From NCBI GenBank assembly GCA_938016265.1, contig CALLWB010000027.1:62001-126000 (forward strand): a stretch of 64,000 nt of DNA. Reading direction: 5' to 3'. The notes below the pieces were generated by a model. It saw only the letters and a list, made by a program, of their open reading frames with translations. It searched no databases and was not told the DNA's origin. Source of the stretch: an uncultured Saprospiraceae bacterium. Its GTDB lineage: Bacteria; Bacteroidota; Bacteroidia; Chitinophagales; Saprospiraceae. The first letter of the stretch is position 1. Every line of letters starts with the position of its first letter. Below, one piece after another: positions 42,295 through 51,474 of the stretch. A program made the translations under genes and the position numbers.

Positions 42295-44463
42295 ATGAAA
42301 AAGCTTTCGATTTTTGTATTTTCTGTCCTTTTTAGCTTAACTGTTTCTGCACAGACAGGAGGAGTAGCTGTTAGCAACTCTGGAGCTACCCCAGATCAAT
42401 CCGCCATGCTTGATATTTCCAGCGGCAACAAGGGACTTTTAATCCCGAGATTGCAATTGACTGATATCAATGATGCCACCTCTATCCTCAATCCTGCTAA
42501 TAGCTTACTGGTATTTAACTTAGGGAGTGGAGGAGTACCACCAAATCAAGTACTTGAAGGCTTTTATTATTGGAATGCATCCCTAAACCAATGGGTGAGA
42601 TTAGTGTCTGGAACATCCGTAGGGTCGGATGACCAACAAATAGATTCTCTGGTGCTTTCAGGAACTACCCTAACTGTTTATGTAGAAGATGGAGGGAGTG
42701 CATCAGTAGACCTATCATCACTTTCTGATGCAGACAGTGACCCCACAAATGAGCATAATACAGGAGGAAATCTAAGTGGGACAGATTTTAATATTATTGA
42801 TGATGGTGGAACGTTGACGGTAGACATGAATCCGCTATTGGATATTGCTAAAAACAGGGAAGAATGGATAGACGGAGATACCATCGGAACAGCCGCCGGA
42901 CTTACTTATGCAAGACAAGCCCTAGCAAATGGAGATACCGTTGTAGTGACGGATAATGGGAGAATAGGTATTGGAGTCAGCAACCCGCAACATCAATTGC
43001 ATGTATTAGGGGGCACTGGACAGTTTGGTGCTACAAATGGACAACTGGCTTATATTGGAGCAGACGGTTCAAATGTAGCATACGCTGGATCCTGGACCAA
43101 TCACCCATTTCAACTTAGAATAAATAATTCCACAAAAGTTCATATTACCACAAACGACAGGGTAGGGATTGGAACAACTAATCCTAAAGCGCATTTAAAT
43201 TTGGTGAATAACCTAGATAATAAACTATTTAGGTTAGAATCCATGACCGAAATTTCTGGAGTGCAATATCAATTATACGGACCAGCTAATTCTAGCAGTT
43301 ATCTAAGTCAATATTTTGATTTTGGCAACCCTTCTGGATTGGATGTAATGCGCATTAGTCCTACAGTAATACCAGGAACTGGAGCTCGACTGCACTATAC
43401 CCATTTTTCTAATTCTGATACAGCAAGCACTGGTGGATACAATATGCATTACGTCTCCATTGATGGCCGTGTAGGTATTGGGACAACCACTCCATTGAGT
43501 CCGCTTTCCATAGAAAATAGTTTTCCCTCATTGAGATTAACTGAATCGGGAGGAGCTATAAATGAAAGAGATTGGCTCTTATCTGCAATAGGAGCAGAGT
43601 TGTATATTTCAGGGAGAAATGCTGCTAATACTTCAGGAGGTAACTATTTTAGTTTTGATAGAGTAGGACATAATGTAAACAGTTTCTATGGTTCTAGAAG
43701 TGGCATTAAATGGTTTGAAGTAAATAACCAAATTCAAAGGGTAGGAATAGGAACAACTAATCCATCAAGAATGCTCCATCTAGCGGCTCAGGGAGTGGGC
43801 GTTCAGAAACTGAAAATTGAAGAAACTTCGGTCGGTGGTGAGTCTATGAGCTTAGGGAACGGAACATTTGCTTCAACTGTAGCCTTTTCGAATACTGGTG
43901 ATTTTTGGATTGGTGGGAGTACGAATGTTGATGTGAACCTTCAAAGTGCAGAGGCAAACCTTGCAATTCGTGGCGGAACTGGCTTTGTTGGTGTTGGAAC
44001 CAGTTTACCAACTCAACAATTAACAGTAAGCAACGGCGCTACGATTGGTACCTATACTACTGCGGGGTGGGTGCACACCTCAGATAAGCGACTCAAGGCC
44101 AATGTTGCTCCGCTAGAAAACTCGTTGGACAAAGTAATTCAAATAAAAGGGGTGAATTTTGATTGGGGAAGTTCCCCGGAAGAGCAACGTCAAATTGGTT
44201 TCTTAGCGCAAGATCTTCAAAAAATACTTCCAGAAGCAGTTGTTGTAGATAGCCAAGGAAATTATGGAGTAGCTTATGGGAATCTATCTCCATTACTTGT
44301 GGAAGCAATAAAAGAACAACAAAAAATAATTGAAGCCCAGCAATCAACCATTTCCAAACTATCTGAAGCCATCTCTACTAAAGCTGATAAATCTGAAGTA
44401 GCGTTTTTAAAATCCCAAATTGAAGAATTAAAATCCATCCTCGAAGAAGACCGCAAAAACTAA
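42295..44463 (+). CDS. surface protein with peptidase S74 (endosialidase chaperone) domain
   Basis: The protein has 722 residues with a signal peptide (about 1-18). The middle has at least five 'R-V-G-I-G-T-x-x-P' beta repeats ('GRIGIGVSNP', 'DRVGIGTTNP', 'GRVGIGTTTP', 'QRVGIGTTNP', 'FVGVGTSLP') typical of fiber or tail-like trimeric beta-helices. The C-terminus has the S74 intramolecular chaperone: 'TSDKRLKANVAPL' (Ser596, the self-cleavage residue), 'GFLAQDLQKILPEAV', and a coiled coil to the end ('IIEAQQSTISKLSEAI'). Such domains cut themselves off after trimerisation. It is a bacterial surface fiber rather than a phage tail: there are no other phage genes. It converges with the sugar dehydrogenase gene. 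Confidence 0.85.
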   Translation: MKKLSIFVFSVLFSLTVSAQTGGVAVSNSGATPDQSAMLDISSGNKGLLIPRLQLTDINDATSILNPANSLLVFNLGSGGVPPNQVLEGFYYWNASLNQWVRLVSGTSVGSDDQQIDSLVLSGTTLTVYVEDGGSASVDLSSLSDADSDPTNEHNTGGNLSGTDFNIIDDGGTLTVDMNPLLDIAKNREEWIDGDTIGTAAGLTYARQALANGDTVVVTDNGRIGIGVSNPQHQLHVLGGTGQFGATNGQLAYIGADGSNVAYAGSWTNHPFQLRINNSTKVHITTNDRVGIGTTNPKAHLNLVNNLDNKLFRLESMTEISGVQYQLYGPANSSSYLSQYFDFGNPSGLDVMRISPTVIPGTGARLHYTHFSNSDTASTGGYNMHYVSIDGRVGIGTTTPLSPLSIENSFPSLRLTESGGAINERDWLLSAIGAELYISGRNAANTSGGNYFSFDRVGHNVNSFYGSRSGIKWFEVNNQIQRVGIGTTNPSRMLHLAAQGVGVQKLKIEETSVGGESMSLGNGTFASTVAFSNTGDFWIGGSTNVDVNLQSAEANLAIRGGTGFVGVGTSLPTQQLTVSNGATIGTYTTAGWVHTSDKRLKANVAPLENSLDKVIQIKGVNFDWGSSPEEQRQIGFLAQDLQKILPEAVVVDSQGNYGVAYGNLSPLLVEAIKEQQKIIEAQQSTISKLSEAISTKADKSEVAFLKSQIEELKSILEEDRKN

Positions 44464-44511
44464 TTGAACGCTTGATCAAATCTTGAAAATAGGTTGACAT
44501 AGATGATTCTC

Positions 44512-44560
44512 AAAAAAAAAAGGATTCGTTGGCCATTGTGACAAACGAATCATTTTTTCT
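44512..44560. terminator. bidirectional terminator between the S74 protein and the sugar dehydrogenase
   Basis: GATTCGTT (44523-44530) and AACGAATC (44544-44551) pair across a 13-base loop. An A-run precedes and a T-run follows, so it can stop transcription from both converging genes. Confidence 0.75.
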
Positions 44561-44722
44561 GGTAGGCGGAAATAGATACAAACGCTAATTCTCCACAACC
44601 TCCATAAGCTCAACGCGATTGTAACGTCAAAAGCTCTGCGTCTTTGCGTTTAGAAAAACACGTCAGTTAGATCCATTACGTCTTTGTGTTTTTATAAAAG
44701 CTAAGTCTCTCAGTTGCTAACC

Positions 44723-46423
44723 CTACTGAATCAACATCTTGGAAGAATGAGCATACTCTCCAATAGTCAATTCCATCAAATACACGCCACCAGCAAGACC
44801 GGACACAGGCTGTACCAAATGCAAACGCTCTCCCGCAACTAACCGGGATGTCATCACCGTCTTCCCCAACATATCCTTCATCGTAAACAAACCCTCTGCT
44901 ACCAATGGCTCTTTAAATTCAAGTGTGATCGCTTGATTGTTTTTAATAGGATTGGGGTAAATAACTATGCCTTCAAATGGACGGTAGATGACGATCGTTT
45001 GTATCTCGCTATATGTGTACGTTCCATCCTCATCTACTTGCTTAAGGCGATAATAAGAAGTACCGGTCTGTGGACGCAGATCAGCGAAACTGTAGTTTTT
45101 TGCTTCAGAAGTGGTTCCAAAGCCTTCAACTTCTCCAATTTTTTCAAAGTACAAACCATCCGCACTTCGCTCTATCTCAAATCTGTCGTTTTCTGTTTCG
45201 GAGCTGGTGGTCCAGGTAAGATCTACTTGTTGTTGTCTGTTGTTCAGTGTAGCGGAAAAACTGTTGAGTTCTACTGCTAGCGGTTGATTGGCGTCGGTCA
45301 GTTGATATATGATACCGTCTGAAAGACCTGCCACATACAATTCTCCCGTCTCGTTTTCTCCGAAGGTGGAGAAATTATAAGAAGCAAGTTTCTTCAAAAA
45401 GACATTATTCCATCCTCCATTGCCGTCTGGTTCCACATACCAAAAATTACCAGAACAATAGTCGCAGTAAATGTATTTTCCATACAGTGAAGGATAGTTA
45501 CCCCCACGATAAACATACCCGCCAGTAAGCGAACATCCACTGCTGAAGTTATTAGGGTATACCGCAACTGGGAAAGCATAATTGCCTGTAGACCCGCAAC
45601 CAGAGGTGTTGAAGGTTGCATTTCCCTCATAGCATCGCCAGCCATAATTCTCTCCACCTGTACTGGACGCCGGCTGAAAGTTGATTTCTTCCCATTCATT
45701 CTGCCCTACGTCGCCAATCCACAAGTCTCCTGTCAATTTGTCGAAAGAATATCTCCAGGGGTTTCTTAGGCCAACCGCCCAAATTTCATTCTGGTATCCT
45801 TGGGTTAAGATAAATGGGTTGTCGGGAGGAATCGCATAGGGAGTTCCACCATCCACATCAATTCGTAGCATTTTCCCTAGTAGTTCATTGGGGTTTTGTG
45901 CTCTGTTGCCGGGATCGCCGCCAGAACCGCCATCACCCATACCTATGTATAGATATCCATCAGGGCCGAAATTTAGATCTCCAGCATTATGATTGGAAAA
46001 GGGCTGATTTACGGTCATAAGGACGAGCTCACTGTTCGGATCTGCAACGTCTGGATTGTTGGTCACTGAAAATCTGGAAATTTTAGTGTCGCCACCAGCG
46101 TCATTGTAATTCACATAAAAATAACCGTTATTGGCGTAGTCTGGGTGGAATACTAATCCAAGCAGCCCACGCTCATTTGCGCTTGAATTTACACGAGCAT
46201 CAATGTCGAGAAACGGGGTTGGCAAGGTGGTGTTTTGGTTTACTAGTAGTTTAATAACGCCTCTTTTCTCGACGATGTAAAGCCGGCCAGCTTCACAAGC
46301 AATGTCTACTGGAGCGTTAAAGCCAGAAGCATACGGGACAAGGTCCAGGTTGGGTTGAGCAAAAAGCGTACTTGCTATCAAGAATGAAAAAATAGCAGAT
46401 AAAATTTGGGTAGAAAATTTCAT
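44723..46423 (-). CDS. secreted PQQ-dependent sugar dehydrogenase-like protein with T9SS sorting domain
   Basis: The protein has 566 residues with a signal peptide (about 1-22, ending LFAQ). Residues about 30-380 match the glucose/sorbosone dehydrogenase propeller ('PVDIACEAGRLYIVEKRGVI', 'GLLGLVFHPDYANNGYFYV', 'LNFGPDGYLYIGMGDGGSGG', 'EIWAVGLRNPWRYSFD'). A fibronectin/Ig-like part and a C-terminal T9SS domain follow: 'VIYPNPI...', 'LTIGEYAHSSKMLIQ' as the end, with a 'G-G-V-Y-L-M-E-L' strand. The predicted substrate of T9SS/PorV is therefore this protein. The PQQ-binding His/Arg set was not verified one by one. Confidence 0.88.
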   Translation of the reverse strand: MKFSTQILSAIFSFLIASTLFAQPNLDLVPYASGFNAPVDIACEAGRLYIVEKRGVIKLLVNQNTTLPTPFLDIDARVNSSANERGLLGLVFHPDYANNGYFYVNYNDAGGDTKISRFSVTNNPDVADPNSELVLMTVNQPFSNHNAGDLNFGPDGYLYIGMGDGGSGGDPGNRAQNPNELLGKMLRIDVDGGTPYAIPPDNPFILTQGYQNEIWAVGLRNPWRYSFDKLTGDLWIGDVGQNEWEEINFQPASSTGGENYGWRCYEGNATFNTSGCGSTGNYAFPVAVYPNNFSSGCSLTGGYVYRGGNYPSLYGKYIYCDYCSGNFWYVEPDGNGGWNNVFLKKLASYNFSTFGENETGELYVAGLSDGIIYQLTDANQPLAVELNSFSATLNNRQQQVDLTWTTSSETENDRFEIERSADGLYFEKIGEVEGFGTTSEAKNYSFADLRPQTGTSYYRLKQVDEDGTYTYSEIQTIVIYRPFEGIVIYPNPIKNNQAITLEFKEPLVAEGLFTMKDMLGKTVMTSRLVAGERLHLVQPVSGLAGGVYLMELTIGEYAHSSKMLIQ

Positions 46424-46788
46424 AAACGATGGGTTAGAATGTTAGTTAATGTCGGTGTTCATGCAAAGCGATATGGTCAAATTGTTGGACTATTGACTAC
46501 AAGCGTTTTTTCACTTCATAATGAAAGGTCAAGATAAAACTTATCCAACGAATTACCAAGAATTGTGTATTTGCCTACTTAGTTTATATTTCAAATATCA
46601 CTAAACTATCTGTTGTATAAATCGTTTGTATATTAAGAGCTAAAGCGAATTGAATTATTTTGTATAAGTGACAGATTTCCATTCCCAAAAGGTAACAATT
46701 CTATCAATATTTATTATAAATAGGGTGGAAGATTTGGAATTCTAAAGTTTCTTGGATAATATCGGCTTCTACTAGTAAATCGAATAGA
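46424..46788. other. 365-base divergent intergenic region
   Basis: Between the minus-strand sugar dehydrogenase gene and a plus-strand membrane protein gene. I see no ORF with protein-like features. It contains a palindrome ATATTTCAAATAT (46586-46598) within a wider AGTTTA...TAAACT dyad (46581-46607), which could be an operator for one of the divergent genes. Confidence 0.35.
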
Positions 46789-47277
46789 ATGGACAAAAAT
46801 AAACGATTACAAATTACGCTTGAACTCATTTGGTGGGTAGTCACCCTCGTAGTTGTGGTTGGAGTGTTATTCCCAATTAATAATGCTTTTAAGGATTATC
46901 CTTTTTGGGCGACCAATATTCTATTTATTGTCGTGTTTATTACCTACACACGTTATATCTTCTTGCTAAAGCATAGTCTTTTTGCCTATTACTTTCCGAT
47001 TAAGTTGGTTTTGGTGTTTGTCTCTTTGCCGCTGGTGTTCTATATGATTAGCTCCATTTTGGATTTTCAATCATTTTTGGATGATGAAGGTCAGGACGCC
47101 TTACTTCAGCCATTTTTGCTGAGAGAGCAATTGTCCAGAGAAGCAGGTACAAGTCTTACAAACTATGTAAAAAATGAAATGTTCTTTTTTGCTGTAGGAG
47201 CGATCATTGCCGCAATGGTATTACCCATACGTATGGTTGTTTCCATATGGAGAACAAAAAACCGAGGGACTGTCTAA
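46789..47277 (+). CDS. small membrane protein, unknown
   Basis: The protein has 162 residues. Four hydrophobic segments are visible (about 8-27, 36-55, 63-87 and 128-150), with a polar loop before the last. No family was recognised. It lies about 90 bases before the AhpD-like gene on the same strand. It may be an accessory of the following gene, but nothing shows this directly. Confidence 0.65.
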   Translation: MDKNKRLQITLELIWWVVTLVVVVGVLFPINNAFKDYPFWATNILFIVVFITYTRYIFLLKHSLFAYYFPIKLVLVFVSLPLVFYMISSILDFQSFLDDEGQDALLQPFLLREQLSREAGTSLTNYVKNEMFFFAVGAIIAAMVLPIRMVVSIWRTKNRGTV

Positions 47278-47368
47278 TCCCCTCCACAGCGATCAGACAA
47301 TCCATGGTTTATCCCAAATGCAATTCACTTAATAACTTAATTTTCCAATAACTTATTAACTAATTCCC

Positions 47369-47716
47369 ATGTCTGACAAAGTAAAAGAGTTTAACGACTA
47401 CCGAACAAAGATGAATGAAAAAATCTTGTCGGTAGATAACAAAGTATTAAAACGATTCTTTAACCTGGATACCAACGCCTATGCAGAAGGCGCATTGCCC
47501 ACCAAAACGAAGGAGTTGCTAGGTTTGGTGGCCTCTATGGTCTTACGTTGCGATGACTGTATTGCCTACCATTTGGGGAGTTGTTATGAATTGGGCGTTA
47601 CCAAAGAAGAGGTGTTTGAAGTGTTTGCGATTGCGAACCTTGTAGGTGGGTCTATTTGCATTCCGCACACCAGAAGAGCGGTCGAATACTGGGAGGCGTT
47701 GGAAGAGGCTTCTTAG
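47369..47716 (+). CDS. AhpD-like carboxymuconolactone-decarboxylase-family protein
   Basis: The protein has 115 residues. The motif 'LRCDDCIAYHL' contains the CxxC pair with the following His, as in alkylhydroperoxidase AhpD and its relatives. The expected function is thiol-based peroxide or electrophile reduction in the cytoplasm. It is a different subgroup from the arsenosugar-associated protein at 14357, and has no redox partner gene in sight. Confidence 0.88.
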   Translation: MSDKVKEFNDYRTKMNEKILSVDNKVLKRFFNLDTNAYAEGALPTKTKELLGLVASMVLRCDDCIAYHLGSCYELGVTKEEVFEVFAIANLVGGSICIPHTRRAVEYWEALEEAS

Positions 47717-47854
47717 TTGTTAAGGTACTAGGTTGATTTAGTATTAAGGGCAATGGGTGGTTAATATTTTGCTACTATTGAATTGGGTTGAACATTTAGA
47801 CGAATCGAGTGCTGCAGGCTCGGCATATTTTACCTTGGCAGTCGTTCACCAAAC

Positions 47855-48631
47855 TCAAAGTTTGAACTGTACTTCCTTGAAATAAAAAAACTCCAGTTCA
47901 TTTGTATTTAAATTAAGAATACGAAGCCGGCCAGCGGTTTCAACTCCAAGTATTTTTCCAATAAATTCAGTTCCGTCCTTTCGAATATAGGTTGCAGAAG
48001 TATTCCGCCGATACAATACAGACAGGTAGTCAGCACGGAGTTCGTCCAGTCGATTTGCCTTAAGTTGAAGGTATCTGACTTCCAACGATTTTAATAATTG
48101 CTCAGTAATCTCCTCCACATCATACTCTGATCCTTTTTCCAGTAGCAAAGAGGTAGGGTTGGCAGCGACAGATGAAAATTCAGTTTGATTAATATTCAAC
48201 CCAATACCAACTACCGACGATTTGATGGACTTGCCACTTAGGGCATTTTGAATTAAAATACCGCCAACCTTGTTGTTGTTGATGTAAATATCATTTGGCC
48301 ATTTGATGGCAAGGTCCTGCACTTCTGTCAGGCCACTTAGCGTATCATATATTGCTAAAGCAACAACCATATTCAAGTAAAACTGTTTGCTTAATGGTAG
48401 AAATGCTGGATATAAGATTACACTAAGCGTTATGTTTTTGCCTTCTTTGCTCTCCCAAGTACTGCCAAATTGTCCTCTTCCTTCTACCTGATTGTTTGTG
48501 ATCACTACCGTCCCCTCAGTTGGTTTGTTTTTTGCTAGTAGATTAATAGCGTAATTATTTGTAGATTTAAGAGTAGGGAACTGCAAAAGAACCTTTCCTA
48601 TAAAAAGTGTGTTATATAGTTTTAACGACAT
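47855..48631 (-). CDS. birA: biotin-[acetyl-CoA-carboxylase] ligase
   Basis: The protein has 258 residues. Biotin protein ligase motifs are present: 'EGRGQFGSTWES' (GRGQ at 51-54) that holds biotinyl-AMP, 'IKWPNDIYINNNKVGGIL' (Lys110, Asn113, Asp114), and the C-terminal SH3-like domain. It has no N-terminal winged helix, so it is a group I ligase and not a repressor. It attaches biotin to carboxylase carrier proteins. It is divergent from rsfS, with a 132-base shared region. Confidence 0.93.
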   Translation of the reverse strand: MSLKLYNTLFIGKVLLQFPTLKSTNNYAINLLAKNKPTEGTVVITNNQVEGRGQFGSTWESKEGKNITLSVILYPAFLPLSKQFYLNMVVALAIYDTLSGLTEVQDLAIKWPNDIYINNNKVGGILIQNALSGKSIKSSVVGIGLNINQTEFSSVAANPTSLLLEKGSEYDVEEITEQLLKSLEVRYLQLKANRLDELRADYLSVLYRRNTSATYIRKDGTEFIGKILGVETAGRLRILNLNTNELEFFYFKEVQFKL

Positions 48632-48750
48632 TATTTCATATGTTTACAAACTATTGTGTTACTATCCTCCCTCAAAAGGAAGATTAGAATTACTTTAAAA
48701 AGCAACATGTTGTTGTTAAATGCGTTTATCATTATAATTTATAACAAAAT

Positions 48751-48758
48751 TACCTTTT
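48751..48758 (+). promoter_or_regulatory. -7-like box before rsfS
   Basis: TACCTTTT differs from the TAnnTTTG consensus in the last base only and ends five bases before the TTG start. The message would be leaderless or very short. Confidence 0.4.
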
Positions 48759-48763
48759 AAAAT

Positions 48764-49147
48764 TTGAATTTAGGAAAAGATATTCAACCAAGACCAGAAA
48801 TTCGTACGGAGGAGTTAAACGAATTGATTGTGGATAGCATTCAGGATGTCAAAGGACACGAAATCATTCAACTTGACTTAAGAAACTTAGACGAAGCTTC
48901 CACCGACTTTTTTATCGTTTGCCATGGGGATTCTCACACACAAGTGGCTGCTATAGCAAATAAAATTGTTAAAAAAGTAAAAGACGAAACAGGCATTAAT
49001 CCTGTACATGTAGAAGGAATAAGCAATGCTTCTTGGGTGTTGGTCGATTATTTTGATACAATCATCCATATTTTCTACAAAGAGACCCGAGAATTTTATC
49101 AAATTGAGGAGTTATGGAGTGATGCCGTTTCAAAAGAAATAAAATAA
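48764..49147 (+). CDS. rsfS: ribosome silencing factor RsfS
   Basis: The protein has 127 residues. A TTG at 48764-48766 must be the start: a TAA lies two codons upstream and no ATG or GTG stands in between before the conserved core. Hallmarks of RsfS are 'ELIVDSIQDVKGHEIIQLDLR', 'TDFFIVCHGDSHTQVAAIA', 'VEGISNASWVLVDYFDTIIHIF'. It binds the large subunit protein L14 and blocks 30S joining in slow growth. It is followed by ftsH, 120 bases away, an arrangement often seen in Bacteroidota, and it is divergent from birA. Confidence 0.92.
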   Translation: MNLGKDIQPRPEIRTEELNELIVDSIQDVKGHEIIQLDLRNLDEASTDFFIVCHGDSHTQVAAIANKIVKKVKDETGINPVHVEGISNASWVLVDYFDTIIHIFYKETREFYQIEELWSDAVSKEIK

Positions 49148-49267
49148 GAATTAATTTTATTGAAAATATTTAATTTATAAGGTGTAACATGGGGTGCACT
49201 AACACGTACAAAACAATATATGATCGACAGGTGTTATTCTTTCGATCAACAACAATAAACAATATCA

Positions 49268-51226
49268 ATGGATAACGATTTTAAGAATAAAAAACCAGAT
49301 GGCAATGGGAAGGTCCCCAAATTCAATTATTATTGGATTACAGGAGTCATTCTTCTTTTGTTTTTAGGTATGAACCTGCTGCAAATTGCTCCGAAGGGTA
49401 AGGAAATGACAATGAAGAATTTCCGTGCCATCCTTCTAAGTGGTGATATAGAAAAAGTGAACTTAGTAAATGGACAGCTCGCAGAGGTTTTTTTAAGTGA
49501 AAACGCACTAAAAAAAGAAGAATACAGTGAGGTGGCAAAGTCACCGCTCAATTGGCCTAACAAAGGCCCACACTACAGCCTGGCGGTCTCCGAGGAGATC
49601 TTCCTGAAAGATGTCACCCGATGGCAAATGGAAAATGGCCTGAAAGAAGCGGAACTAATTTATCCTGAGATGAAAGTCCGGCACAATGTGTTTGGCGAAA
49701 TTCTAAGTTGGATTCTCCCACTACTGCTGATTATCGGTATTTGGCTGTTCATTATGAAACGAATGAGTGGCGGCGGAAGCGGTCCTGGTGGACAGATCTT
49801 CAATATCGGTAAGTCAAAAGCAACCCTGTTTGATCGAGATCAAAAAGTCAATGTTACGTTCAAGGACGTAGCAGGACTCAATGAAGCCAAAGAAGAGGTA
49901 ATGGAAGTAGTGGACTTCCTTAAAAACCCGAAAAAATACACCTCTTTAGGAGGTAAAATTCCAAAAGGTGTTTTGCTGGTAGGCCCTCCGGGTACTGGTA
50001 AAACATTGCTTGCTAAAGCAGTGGCTGGAGAAGCTGCTGTTCCATTTTTCTCTATTTCCGGTTCGGATTTCGTAGAGATGTTTGTAGGAGTTGGGGCATC
50101 GAGAGTAAGAGACCTTTTTAAACAAGCAAGAGAAAAAGCACCATGTATCATTTTCATTGATGAGATCGACGCCATTGGCCGTGCACGTGGAAGAAACTCC
50201 ATGCAAGGAAATGACGAACGTGAAAATACACTTAATCAGCTACTAGTAGAAATGGATGGGTTTAGCACCGAAAAAGGAGTTATCCTTATGGCAGCTACCA
50301 ACCGACCAGACGTACTGGATTCCGCTTTGCTGAGACCTGGCCGTTTTGATCGCCAGATTGGTATCGACAAACCAGACATCAATGGACGTATCGAAATATT
50401 CAAGGTACACCTAAAACCATTGAAGATTGGACCAGACATTGATGCGAAAATTCTAGCAGAACAGACGCCTGGTTTTGCAGGAGCAGATATCGCCAATGTA
50501 TGCAACGAGTCTGCATTAGTAGCCGCTCGTAGAGACAAAAAGTACATCGAGATGGAAGACTTCAACTACGCCCTCGATCGCGTAATTGGTGGCCTCGAAA
50601 AGAAAAATAAACTAATCTCTCCTAAAGAGAAAAAAGTAATCGCTTACCACGAAGCAGGCCATGCTATCTGTGGTTGGTTCCTTGAACATGCTTCTCCGTT
50701 AGTGAAGGTTACGATTGTGCCTCGTGGTGTCGGTACATTGGGCTACGCTCAATACCTACCAAAGGAAAGATACATCGAAACGACAGAACAAATGTTTGAC
50801 CGCATGTGTATGACACTAGGAGGACGAGCTGCTGAAGAAGTAGTGTTCGACAAAATATCCACCGGCGCTCAAAATGACCTCGATCGAGTGACTAAATTAT
50901 CCTACGCTATGATTGCTGTCTACGGGATGAATGATAAAGTCGGGAATGTTTCCTTCTATGATATGCAAAACCAAAATCAGTTTGCGAAGCCGTATTCAGA
51001 CGATACTGCCAAAATGATTGACACTGAAGTACGAGTTTTGATAGACAACCAGTACAAAAGAGCTATGGCCCTTCTACGAGAAAAACGCAACGAATTGGAA
51101 ATACTTGCCAACGAATTGCTAGAAAAAGAAGTGTTGTTGAAGTCTGACGTGGAGCGCCTGATTGGGGAACGTCCATTTGGCGAAGATCCAACACCTACGC
51201 CTTCAGAGAACGGCGTTGAGATCTAG
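49268..51226 (+). CDS. ftsH: ATP-dependent zinc metalloprotease FtsH
   Basis: The protein has 652 residues. Two N-terminal transmembrane helices (about 22-40 and 148-165) flank a periplasmic region. The AAA module has Walker A 'GPPGTGKT' (239-246), the pore loop Phe-Val-Gly in '[12 protein letters not shown]', Walker B '[11 protein letters not shown]' and the SRH '[19 protein letters not shown]'. The zinc site is 'HEAGH' (His461, Glu462, His465), with the later Asp in 'TGAQNDLDR'. It degrades membrane and short-lived cytoplasmic proteins. The C-terminus carries a short acidic tail, as in other Bacteroidota. Confidence 0.96.
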   Translation: MDNDFKNKKPDGNGKVPKFNYYWITGVILLLFLGMNLLQIAPKGKEMTMKNFRAILLSGDIEKVNLVNGQLAEVFLSENALKKEEYSEVAKSPLNWPNKGPHYSLAVSEEIFLKDVTRWQMENGLKEAELIYPEMKVRHNVFGEILSWILPLLLIIGIWLFIMKRMSGGGSGPGGQIFNIGKSKATLFDRDQKVNVTFKDVAGLNEAKEEVMEVVDFLKNPKKYTSLGGKIPKGVLLVGPPGTGKTLLAKAVAGEAAVPFFSISGSDFVEMFVGVGASRVRDLFKQAREKAPCIIFIDEIDAIGRARGRNSMQGNDERENTLNQLLVEMDGFSTEKGVILMAATNRPDVLDSALLRPGRFDRQIGIDKPDINGRIEIFKVHLKPLKIGPDIDAKILAEQTPGFAGADIANVCNESALVAARRDKKYIEMEDFNYALDRVIGGLEKKNKLISPKEKKVIAYHEAGHAICGWFLEHASPLVKVTIVPRGVGTLGYAQYLPKERYIETTEQMFDRMCMTLGGRAAEEVVFDKISTGAQNDLDRVTKLSYAMIAVYGMNDKVGNVSFYDMQNQNQFAKPYSDDTAKMIDTEVRVLIDNQYKRAMALLREKRNELEILANELLEKEVLLKSDVERLIGERPFGEDPTPTPSENGVEI

Positions 51227-51317
51227 GATTGGTTACTTAAGTTAATTGATGTATTGGGTTATTATGTGAAGGGGAATTAATTTTTTCCTCATTTCAATAA
51301 TCCTTACTATAAAATAT

Positions 51318-51357
51318 AAAAGCCTTCAACATTGCATGTTGAAGGCTTTTTGTTTTT
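51318..51357 (+). terminator. terminator of ftsH
   Basis: A perfect 15-bp stem (AAAAGCCTTCAACAT / ATGTTGAAGGCTTTT, loop TGC) is followed by TGTTTTTG. It stops the rsfS-ftsH transcript. Confidence 0.85.
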
Positions 51358-51400
51358 GCTTGTAACGGCAGTCTCCATCGCCTGCCTTCTGTTGTGGAGT

Positions 51401-51414
51401 AGGCAGGCCTGCCT
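51401..51414. repeat. GC-rich 14-bp palindrome
   Basis: AGGCAGGCCTGCCT is a perfect palindrome, preceded by CTGCCTTCTGTTGTGGAGTAGG which can pair with it partly. It recalls the palindrome at 11443. Confidence 0.5.
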
Positions 51415-51474
51415 GGACTTCTTACTAGTGATCAAATCTTGTAGTCTGAATAAGTAGTCGTAATCTCCATTCTT

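Noticed and set aside
42295-44463. prophage tail-fiber gene
   Set aside because: It has a Sec signal peptide and stands between housekeeping genes; no capsid, terminase, integrase or lysis genes are in the window.
47770-47787. second copy of the 3278-3461 element arm (TATTGAATTGGGTT)
   Set aside because: Only about 12 bases match and no opposite arm is near, so chance is likely.
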